Source of the DNA: Sorangium sp051521495
GTDB taxonomy: Bacteria; Myxococcota_A; Polyangia; Polyangiales; Polyangiaceae
Length of the DNA: 64,000 nucleotides
Assembly: GCF_051521495.1 (NCBI RefSeq)
Contig: NZ_CP150355.1
Location: forward strand, 11,284,001 to 11,348,000
Reading direction: 5' to 3'
Made by a program: the position numbers and the translations under genes. Below, one piece after another: positions 57,302-64,000 of this stretch; the stretch's first letter is position 1; every line of letters begins with the position of its first letter. The notes under the pieces are model-generated. The model worked only from the letters and a program-made list of their open reading frames with translations. It searched no databases and was not told the DNA's origin.

Positions 57302-57550
57302 CTACAGGTTCTCCGGTTTGAAGAGCCTCCGGTAGCTGACGTTGCGACCGGACACCATGAACACCCGTCGCCGCGGTAATGGACGGTCGTCGGATAGCGC
57401 GGCGATGGCGCGACGTGCGCCTTCACCACCTCGAAGACGAACAGGCTGAGGCGCTTGACGGCGCTCGTGTCGACCAGCTTGCACTCGAAGCTCGCATGAC
57501 ACTCGCGATGAGGGGCGCGCCGACCTTCGTCGCCGCGACAGCGGTGAGCC
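57302..57550 (-). pseudogene. Truncated, frameshifted flavin-reductase-family remnant
   Basis: Three consecutive reading frames on the minus strand join into one protein end: LTAVAATKVGAPLIA, then ECHASFECKLVDTSAVKRL with FVFEVVKAHVAPSPR and VHYRGDG, then VFMVSGRNVSYRRLFKPENL and a stop at 57302. The pattern (APLIxEC...ECxLVDT...FVxEVVKAxV...H.RG.G.FMV.G) is that of flavin-reductase-like FMN-binding proteins. Each junction needs only one missing base (ATCGC-GAG and GACGGG-TG). The N-terminal half of the domain is absent. This is either a decaying gene or two assembly errors. Confidence 0.75.
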
Positions 57551-57634
57551 AGCGCCCGGAGCCCTACTCGAGCGGGACCTCGTACACCCCGAATACCCGC
57601 TGTACCGCCATCGGCTATCAGCTCATGAGCCGCG

Positions 57635-58429
57635 TCAGAGCACCTGTTTGAGCAACTTCAGCGGGCTCAACCGGTCCCAGACGTCCGCCTCGCGAAAGCT
57701 CGGCCGCGCCTTGACGGCCTTCGCATACCGGGCGAGGCGTGCTCGCCTGGCGATCTCGGCGTCGAAGCGCACGAAGCCCATCCGCGCGAGGAACACGGTC
57801 CAGACCACGTCCGCGGGCCCATAGCCACCGGGGACGAGCGACTCGCGCCCATCCGCGAGCGCCTCATCGAGGGCGTCCAGGAGCTCGAACGCCGCGCGCT
57901 TGCGCTCGCCGAACATCGCCACCACGCCCGTCGGATCGAACGTCTTCACGCGCCCGGCGAACACCTCGGCGCGCCGCGCGTAGACGTCCGCGAGGTCCGC
58001 GTGCTCGGTCGCGAGCTGGCGCAGGCGCTTCTCCGTCGCCACGAGCGTCCTTCGGACGGCCGGTCGCGCAAGCGGGTTCCACGAGAGCAGCCACCCGAAC
58101 GTGAGCTCCTCGATGGGGAAGGCGTAGTGGCGGTCGAGCCAGCCCCGCGTCGCGTCGTCGAGCCCGGCTTCGGTCGTGCCGAACGCGAACAGGAGGATGT
58201 CGCGGCTCTGCGAGAGCACGCGGCCGTCGACCTGCAGCGTCGGCACGGTCAGGTTCGGGTTGAGGCGCGCGTAGTCCGGCGCGAGCTGCTGCGCCCTGCG
58301 ATGGATGTCGACGCTCACCGATTCGAAGGGGACGCCGCGCTCGACCAGCGCGAGGCGCGCGATCATGGAGTAGTACGACGAGGCAGCGTGGTGGAGGCGG
58401 AGGCGTGCGGGGCTCGCGGGAGCGCTCAT
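57635..58429 (-). CDS. Glutathione S-transferase-like protein
   Basis: A 264-residue protein with a GST N-terminal thioredoxin fold: RLRLHHAASSYYSMIARLAL, then LNPNLTVPTLQVDGRVLSQS (the conserved cis-Pro TVPTL and the DGRVLSQS glutathione-binding edge). The C-terminal half is all-helical, as in GSTs, and longer than normal at ~180 residues. Catalysis by the SSYYS serines is possible but not proven. It sits next to the flavin-reductase remnant, both on the minus strand. The ATG at 58427-58429 is the first good start in the frame. Confidence 0.85.
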   Translation of the reverse strand: MSAPASPARLRLHHAASSYYSMIARLALVERGVPFESVSVDIHRRAQQLAPDYARLNPNLTVPTLQVDGRVLSQSRDILLFAFGTTEAGLDDATRGWLDRHYAFPIEELTFGWLLSWNPLARPAVRRTLVATEKRLRQLATEHADLADVYARRAEVFAGRVKTFDPTGVVAMFGERKRAAFELLDALDEALADGRESLVPGGYGPADVVWTVFLARMGFVRFDAEIARRARLARYAKAVKARPSFREADVWDRLSPLKLLKQVL

Positions 58430-58607
58430 CGAGACGCAGCGTACCACCGCCCATGTCGAGATTCCTACGTTCATCCTCGTCGACCACCTCACGAATGCTG
58501 CGCGCCGGAGCGCCACAGCTGCGCGTCGCCACCGCGAGGATCTCGGACAAAGAGCTGCCCGCCACGACATCCAGAGCCGCCTCGAACGCTCGGGGAGCGC
58601 GAGGGAA

Positions 58608-58997
58608 TTACTCCAAGACCAGCTCAGCGCGCATCGTCGAGCAAGCTGCACGACAGCCGAGGACGGTGCCAGTGCAGTAGGGCTTGATGGGAAAAACTTT
58701 CGTGACGTGTCCAGGACGCGACACTTCGAGACGACATTCGTCGCGAATACAGCCAAAGCCTTCGACGGAGAAATTGCCGCTGGCGTCTGACGTCGCACTC
58801 ATGGCACCGCTCGCGTTCGGGCATGCCGTGCGAACGACGACGTTCGCGAGCGGGTGCCCGTCGTGCTCGGTTACCCGCCCGTCCAAATGGGTTGCCGGCT
58901 CGCACGCCGACGCGATGATCGCAGCCCCAAGTAGGAGTGGAAAGCGCACCGCCTGCCAAAGTAAGAGCAAGGAGCGCACGATCTGCCCGACTGCCAT
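58608..58997 (-). CDS. Lipoprotein with carboxypeptidase-regulatory-like domain
   Basis: A 129-residue lipoprotein: signal LLLLWQAVRFPLLLGAAIIA followed by lipobox SAC, then a beta-sandwich (VTEHDGHPLANVVVRTACPN, ATSDASGNFSVEGFGC, DECRLEVSRPGHVTKVF) of the carboxypeptidase-regulatory-like type, common in secreted and surface proteins. Cys residues (TACPN, GCIRDEC, YCTGTVLGCRAAC) suggest several disulfides. Function unknown. The ATG at 58997 gives a normal signal; frames further up are unlikely. Confidence 0.78.
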   Translation of the reverse strand: MAVGQIVRSLLLLWQAVRFPLLLGAAIIASACEPATHLDGRVTEHDGHPLANVVVRTACPNASGAMSATSDASGNFSVEGFGCIRDECRLEVSRPGHVTKVFPIKPYCTGTVLGCRAACSTMRAELVLE

Positions 58998-59490
58998 CAG
59001 ACCGCCCGGTCGAACCCCGTCGGCCGAGGCCCGCCCTGACGCGCGAAGCATGGCCGCATCGAACCCATTTCCCTGAGCCCTGGGAGGTGTCGCCGCCGCT
59101 GAGCGGCTCAAACTTCCGCCGATCCGCGGCCACCACGCACTCTCGACGTTCTGCATGTAGCCCATCGTACACGCGGGTTCGCCTGGTTGGCGGCGGCGCG
59201 GCGGCAGATAAGGGGCGGCCCCGCAGGCTGGCGCCCGCGGGGCGACCCAGGTTGGGCGGCTGCCGGCTGCATCCCCGCCGGCGAAGCGCGCCCCACCCAC
59301 TGCGCGCACCCACGCGCGGCTCACAACAACCCGCCCCGCCGTCGGTCAGACCACGCCCGCCTGCGGAAGTGGGCGTTTGCGTCCCAACGAAGTTCATCTC
59401 ACAGGCTCGGCTCAGCCGTCGTCCTCCCTGCCGGCCTCCCGTCGCTCGTCCTCGACAGCGACAGCCGGCCCAGTTTACCTTGGACGAAAG
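58998..59490. other. Intergenic region between divergent genes
   Basis: About 490 bases upstream of both the lipoprotein and the PAS-STAS gene. Open frames on both strands have low-complexity Arg/Pro-rich translations and I see no gene. Promoters must be here; none is obvious. Confidence 0.45.
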
Positions 59491-60732
59491 ATGATGAGCA
59501 CAGGGACTGCTCCCGGATCCCCGGGCCTCGCCGCGAGTTACATGAGGGCTGTCCGCAGAGCGCCCTTCGCGGTGCTCGAGTGCGCGGGGAACCTCGACGA
59601 GCTCGTGATCGCCGAGTGGAACGGCGAGGCAGAACGCATCTTTGGATATACCGCTGACGAAGCGGTGGGCCGCCGCCTCGCGGACACGATCGTGAGCGAG
59701 CCGGACGCCAAGACCTTCGGGCGTTCGCTCGGGCAGGAGGGCTCCCCGCACCGCTACACCCATACCCGCAAGGACGGGCGCGCCGTCGTGTGCGAGTGGC
59801 GGTATGCGCCCGTGCTCGACGACGGCGGCGAGCCGATTCGGCTGCTCTGCTTCGGCCAGGATGTCACGGAGCAGGTCAAGGCCGTCGAGAAGTTCAAGGA
59901 GGGCGACATGATCCTCCGGGCCATCCTCGGCACCGTGGATACGGCCGTGACCCGGATGGATCGGGATGGAGTCACCACCTTCCACGAGGGCAAGACGCTC
60001 CAGTCCCTCGGCCTCAGGCCGGGCCAGTTCGTCGGACTGAACGTGTTCGACGAGCCTCCCGCGCCGATGGACATGGAGCCGATGCGAAGGGCGGTCCGGG
60101 GCGAGCTCGTCCGCAGCCGCGTCGAGGCGTTCGGGATGGCCTGGGAGACATGGGTCATCCCGCTGACCGACGAGCGCGGGGAGCGCAACGGCGCGGTCAG
60201 CTTCACGCTCGACGCCACGGAGGCGAAGGTCAGGGAAGACGAGCTGAAGGCGCGGCTCGAACTCATCGAGCGCCAGCAACAGGTGATCCGTGATCTGTCG
60301 ACGCCCATCATCGAGGTCTGGGACAGCGTGCTGACCCTCCCGATGGTGGGCATCGTCGACAGCAGGAGGGCCGCCGACGTGATGGACGACCTCCTGGCCG
60401 CCATCGTGGACAAGAGAGCCCGCTTCGCGATCCTGGACCTCACCGGCGTCGAGGTCGTCGATACGAAGACAGCGAGTTATCTCATCGAGCTCATCCGCGC
60501 CATCCGGCTCCTGGGCGCCGAGGGGGTCATCACGGGCATCCGGCCCAACGTGGCGCAGACGATGGTCTCGCTCGGGCTCGATCTGTCGGGCATCGCGACC
60601 GTCGGAAATCTCCGCGCGGGCCTGAAGCTCTGCATGAAGCGCCTGGCCGTGAGCGGCGCGGCGCCGGCCGGCGCGCCGCCGCGCGCCCCCGGGAACGCAG
60701 CGCCGAAGCCCCCGGGAAGCGGCGGGCGCTGA
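59491..60732 (+). CDS. PAS-PAS-STAS protein, RsbR-like
   Basis: A 413-residue cytosolic protein. Two PAS domains cover residues ~18-130 (ELVIAEWNGEAERIFGYTAD, HTRKDGRAVVCEWRYAPV, the latter with a PAC-like end) and ~140-260. After a short coiled linker, the STAS domain (~275-395) reads STPIIEVWDSVLTLPMVGIV, AILDLTGVEVVDTKTASYLI and ITGIRPNVAQTMVSLGLDL, close to RsbR stressosome proteins; the Thr in LTGVEVVDTKTA sits where RsbR is phosphorylated. No RsbS or RsbT gene is adjacent. It could sense light, redox or ligands via PAS and signal by phosphorylation. Confidence 0.9.
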   Translation: MMSTGTAPGSPGLAASYMRAVRRAPFAVLECAGNLDELVIAEWNGEAERIFGYTADEAVGRRLADTIVSEPDAKTFGRSLGQEGSPHRYTHTRKDGRAVVCEWRYAPVLDDGGEPIRLLCFGQDVTEQVKAVEKFKEGDMILRAILGTVDTAVTRMDRDGVTTFHEGKTLQSLGLRPGQFVGLNVFDEPPAPMDMEPMRRAVRGELVRSRVEAFGMAWETWVIPLTDERGERNGAVSFTLDATEAKVREDELKARLELIERQQQVIRDLSTPIIEVWDSVLTLPMVGIVDSRRAADVMDDLLAAIVDKRARFAILDLTGVEVVDTKTASYLIELIRAIRLLGAEGVITGIRPNVAQTMVSLGLDLSGIATVGNLRAGLKLCMKRLAVSGAAPAGAPPRAPGNAAPKPPGSGGR

Positions 60733-60871
60733 GGTCCAGGACACGAGGCCGGCCTCGGAGGTCGGGCAGATCTCGGTGACCTGCCGAAGTTCACCTTTGC
60801 GTCGGCAATCCCAGGCCCGTAAGGAACGGCGGACAGGCACCGCCTCGCGCGGCGCCGTGGAGACGCCGATC

Positions 60872-63800
60872 GTGACCACCGACCCCCGCAGCCCCAGGAG
60901 CGCCGGCCAGCGCTCCGGGAGCCCTCGCCTCGCCGAGCGCCCCCTCGTCGCTCGCCGCCCTCTCCTCGTCGCTCGCCGCGCCGCCCTGGCGCTCGCCCTC
61001 GCGCTCGCCGCCGCCGCGCCCGCCGCGTGCGCTCCCCGGGGCGCCGCATCGCCGCTCCCCGCCGACGCGTCGCTCCCCGCCGCGTTCTCCGCCGCCCTGG
61101 AGGCCGAGATCGCGAGCTCCGCAGCCGCCGCGCCGTACCTCGACGCCCTCGACCGCGCCGTCGACGCGCCGAGCGAAGGCGGCGCCCTCGCGACCGTGAT
61201 CGCGTCCCTCGACGCGCTCGTCTTCGGCGCCGGCACCGCGGGCGGCCCCGACCCCGACGCATCGGCCATCGCCTTCCGCTCGCGCGAGGCGCTCCCCGAG
61301 GTCGCCCGCCGCCTCCAGCGCGCCTGGGCGTTCGCGGACGTCTCCGGCCGCGACGCGCCGGAGATGCCGTTCGTGCGCGGCGCGCTCGCGAGCGCCCTCC
61401 ACCGCATCGCCCTCTTCGTCGGCGACGAGGCCGCGGCGACGACCTGGAGCGCGCGCCGCGGCTGCGCGGGCGAGGCCGCCCTCATCGGCCCGCTCGACGC
61501 GGCGCCCCTCCACGGCCTCGCCCAGCCCTCCCCCGTGAGCTCCGCGCCAGGCGCGCCGCTCGCCAGGGCCTACCCCGGGCTCGCGCCGTTCGCGCAGAGC
61601 GCCTCGCCCATCGTCGTCCGCGCCAACGCGTGCGCGATCGACATCGACGCGGTGAGCGCCCTCCAGGGGACGCGCGCCGTGGTCGTCGACCTCCACAACC
61701 CGATCGCCCAGCGGGTGAGCCTCGCGCTCGCCTCGTCGTCCGCCGCCGTGCTCGAGGTGGGCGGCGTGGCCGCCCTCCACCGCGACTACGCGGCGGGCGG
61801 CGCGCGGGTGACGCGCCTCGCGACGGTCGAAGCGCAGCCGGGGACGCTGCGCGTCGTCGTGCGCGTGGCGCAGAAGGGCGACGGCGACGCCATCGAGCTC
61901 ACCGCGTGGGGCGAGAACGGCCTGCCGCTCCGCGCCCGCGCGCCGCGCCCCGGCGCCGCCGCGACCGCGGCTGCGTCCCGGCCCGCCGCGGTCAGCCTGG
62001 CGCCGCCGTCGCGCGGCGCGCGTGCGCCGAGCGACCAGCGCGTCGACGCGGCGGACATCGAGGTCGCGGCCGCGGCCCTGCTCGCGCTCGGCGACGCACG
62101 CGCGGCCGAGCACCTCCTCGATCCGGACGGCGACGGCCAGCTCCGCACAGCCGCCTCGCCGCGCCCGGCCGCCTCCGCGCCGCCCGCGGCCGTCTCCGCG
62201 CCGCGCTCGCCGGCGCCGCCCGCGGCCGCCCCCGCGCCGCGCTCGCCGGCGCCGCCCGCGGCCGCCCCCGCGCCGCGCTCGCCCCGCCACGATCTGCTCT
62301 ACGCGAGGGCGATCCGCCGCGTCGGCGATCTGCCCGAGGCCGAGGTCGTCGAGCGCACCCGCGCCGCCGTGGACCGCGTGCTCGCCGCGTGGCCCGCGTC
62401 GTGGGAGGCGCGCCTCTACAAGGCGGAGCTCGCCGAGCGCCGCGGCGGCCGCGGCGAGGGCACCATGGACGCCCTCCGGGAGCTCGGTGTCCGGGTCGCG
62501 CCCCCCGGACCGACCGGCCCGAGCGCGCCCGCCATCGCCGACGCCGATCGCATGGTCCTCGCGGAGCTCGCGACGGTCGCCCGCCGCGCCAGCGTCACCG
62601 ACGTCGCCGAGGCCGCGTACGCGAAGCTCGCCGCGGCGGCGCCCGGCTCGGCGCTGCTCGCCGTCGTCGACGACCGCATCCACGGCCGCGCCGGCGTCGA
62701 CGCGGTGAAGGCCGCCTGCCAGGGCGGGCTCGATCGCTCGAGCGGCGCGTGCCTGGGCGCGCTCCTCGGCGCGAGCGACCGCGACGCGGTCCTCGCCGAG
62801 ATCAAGCGGCTGCGCCGGCTCCGCCGCGCGCCGGACGCCCTGCGCGACGTCGAGCTCCGCGAGCGCGTCGCCCGCGGCGACCTGCGCGGCGCGCTCGCCG
62901 TGTACGACGCGATGCCGCCGGGGGAGCGGGCCATGCTGGAGGCGCTCGGCCTCGCCGCCGGCCGCGGCGACACCCGCGCGGTGCGGGGCCGCCTCGCCCG
63001 CGATCGCACGACGGCGCACGACACCCCCGCCGGGATCGGCCCCATCACGCGCGCCCTCGGACTCGCGCCGGACCCGGCGCCGCCGCTCGAGGCCGACGGC
63101 CGGAAGCTCGTGCTGGAGGACAAGCAGAAGGCGTTCCTCCCCGGCGCCGCGACCGCGGTGCTCCGCCACGTCGAGCGGTTCACGATCTCGCCCGACGGGC
63201 TCGTCCACTACGTCACGTACGACCTCCGCCGCGTCTCCGGCACCACGGACGTCGCCCAGGGCGCGGCCAGCTACGGCCCGCTCATCGAGGGCCGCTCCAT
63301 GCCGCGCCTCCTGCGCCGCCGCATCCACAAGCGCGACGGCCGCATCCTCGCGCCCGACGCCGCGTCGAACGCCGCGCAGGACCAGAGCGACCTCTCGCAG
63401 CTCGAGCAGGGCGACTACGTCGAGCAGGTCACCGAGGGCTACGCGCTGCCGGGCGACGGCGGCCAGATCGTCATCGACACGTGGGACCTGCTCCCCGAGC
63501 GCACGAGCGTCCGCGAGGCGACGATCGAGGTCCGCCGCCCGTCGTCGCTCCCGCTCGCGGTCTGGTCGCACCCGCTGCTCGGCGCCGCCGAGCAGCGCGC
63601 CGAGGGCGCCTCCACCGTCAGCGTCTGGCGCATCAAGGACCAGCCGCCGCGGCGCATCGAGGACGGCGTGCCCCGCATGGAGATGGGCGTCGGCGTCAGC
63701 CTGGGGACGCAGACCTGGGCCCACGTGGCCGCGGCGATCGACGAGAACATCCGCGCGCTCGAGGACCGCGATCCCACGATGGCCCGCTGGGCGCGGGAGG

Positions 63801-64000
63801 CCGCGGGCGCCGACAGGACGCCGTCGCCCGCGCTGCTCGAGCGCGTCGTCGCGGCCGCGGGCAAGGCGGTGAAGGTCGCCGGCGGCGCCGAGCTCTCGGA
63901 CATGGCGGCGCTCCTCGGCGGCGGCCCGCAGCGCGCGACGGCGCGCACGATGATCGAGCTCGGCCAGGGCAGCCGCGCGTGGGTCGTCTACCGCGCGCTG
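60872..64000 (+). CDS. DUF3857/transglutaminase-like lipoprotein, 3' end outside the window
   Basis: A frame open for 1043 codons to the window edge, GTG start. A long basic N-terminus is followed by a hydrophobic stretch (LALALALAAAAPAAC) with a lipobox-like Cys near residue 52. The next ~700 residues are Ala-rich and helical, possibly TPR-like. From about residue 770 a DUF3857-type domain begins (ERFTISPDGLVHYVTYDLRR, AQDQSDLSQLEQGDYVEQVT), and the last visible part (MIELGQGSRAWVVYRAL) looks like the start of a transglutaminase-like fold. The catalytic Cys-His-Asp would lie beyond the window. Substrate unknown. Confidence 0.78.
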   Translation, partial: MTTDPRSPRSAGQRSGSPRLAERPLVARRPLLVARRAALALALALAAAAPAACAPRGAASPLPADASLPAAFSAALEAEIASSAAAAPYLDALDRAVDAPSEGGALATVIASLDALVFGAGTAGGPDPDASAIAFRSREALPEVARRLQRAWAFADVSGRDAPEMPFVRGALASALHRIALFVGDEAAATTWSARRGCAGEAALIGPLDAAPLHGLAQPSPVSSAPGAPLARAYPGLAPFAQSASPIVVRANACAIDIDAVSALQGTRAVVVDLHNPIAQRVSLALASSSAAVLEVGGVAALHRDYAAGGARVTRLATVEAQPGTLRVVVRVAQKGDGDAIELTAWGENGLPLRARAPRPGAAATAAASRPAAVSLAPPSRGARAPSDQRVDAADIEVAAAALLALGDARAAEHLLDPDGDGQLRTAASPRPAASAPPAAVSAPRSPAPPAAAPAPRSPAPPAAAPAPRSPRHDLLYARAIRRVGDLPEAEVVERTRAAVDRVLAAWPASWEARLYKAELAERRGGRGEGTMDALRELGVRVAPPGPTGPSAPAIADADRMVLAELATVARRASVTDVAEAAYAKLAAAAPGSALLAVVDDRIHGRAGVDAVKAACQGGLDRSSGACLGALLGASDRDAVLAEIKRLRRLRRAPDALRDVELRERVARGDLRGALAVYDAMPPGERAMLEALGLAAGRGDTRAVRGRLARDRTTAHDTPAGIGPITRALGLAPDPAPPLEADGRKLVLEDKQKAFLPGAATAVLRHVERFTISPDGLVHYVTYDLRRVSGTTDVAQGAASYGPLIEGRSMPRLLRRRIHKRDGRILAPDAASNAAQDQSDLSQLEQGDYVEQVTEGYALPGDGGQIVIDTWDLLPERTSVREATIEVRRPSSLPLAVWSHPLLGAAEQRAEGASTVSVWRIKDQPPRRIEDGVPRMEMGVGVSLGTQTWAHVAAAIDENIRALEDRDPTMARWAREAAGADRTPSPALLERVVAAAGKAVKVAGGAELSDMAALLGGGPQRATARTMIELGQGSRAWVVYRAL

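Noticed and set aside
58684..59076. Plus-strand frame antisense to the small lipoprotein
   Set aside because: The minus strand has a signal peptide and lipobox; the plus frame has no domain or good start.
60791..63724. 977-codon minus-strand frame opposite the last gene
   Set aside because: Ala/Arg/Gly low complexity and no motif, whereas the plus strand encodes a recognisable DUF3857-like domain.

Overview
The window is very GC-rich and dense with genes, with strong G/C bias at third codon positions. Its content suggests a myxobacterium, most likely Sorangium or a relative in the Polyangiales: a Ser/Thr kinase with a giant low-complexity C-terminus, many lipoproteins, AgmX-like and OmpA-like envelope proteins, a MopE-type metal-binding motif, a bacterial lipoxygenase and many two-component proteins. 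No rRNA, tRNA or CRISPR array was seen.

Layout. 1-722: end of a secreted alpha-amylase-type lipoprotein gene. 1330-12537: an AAA/WD40 protein, then an overlapping three-gene operon (Ser/Thr kinase, degenerate HD-GYP-like protein, small lipoprotein). 12730-14325: a POT-family peptide transporter. 14838-18280: XerC-type recombinase overlapping a membrane sulfatase-like enzyme. 18401-19863: MarR regulator and a TerB/Coq4-like fusion. 19915-21872: a BsuBI/PstI-type adenine methyltransferase with what looks like a decayed restriction gene behind it. 22370-25477: lipoxygenase plus cytochrome P450, a likely oxylipin pair. 25551-29095: MoxR ATPase and DUF5682 protein. 29171-32060: lipoproteins and a divergent LysR/monooxygenase pair with a perfect operator. 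32220-37067: histidine kinase, NtrC-type regulator, UPF0158, OmpA and AgmX-like genes. 37279-38520: VWA protein. 38521-39375: a spacer with two copies of a palindromic repeat. 39376-48000: four signalling genes on the minus strand, including a kinase with eight tandem HAMP-type units. 48269-49934: HxlR regulator and Old Yellow Enzyme with twin operators. 50125-53085: SWIM-domain/HEAT protein. 53111-54308: secreted protein and Rcp1-like response regulator. 54414-57064: ParA with a ribbon-helix-helix partner, then VapBC, resembling a plasmid or island remnant. 57302-60732: flavin-reductase pseudogene, GST-like protein, lipoprotein and PAS-STAS protein. 60872-64000: start of a large DUF3857/transglutaminase-like lipoprotein.

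How the genes may work together. The MoxR ATPase, DUF5682 protein, VWA protein and SWIM protein are a set usually found side by side in other bacteria. Here all four are present on the plus strand but split over three loci in 28 kb, with signalling genes between. The lipoxygenase would make fatty-acid hydroperoxides and the adjacent P450 lacks an obvious oxygen-activating threonine motif, so it may act directly on those hydroperoxides. Several small regulons can be read from the DNA: LysR/ABM, HxlR/OYE and VapBC each have perfect or near-perfect dyads at their promoters.
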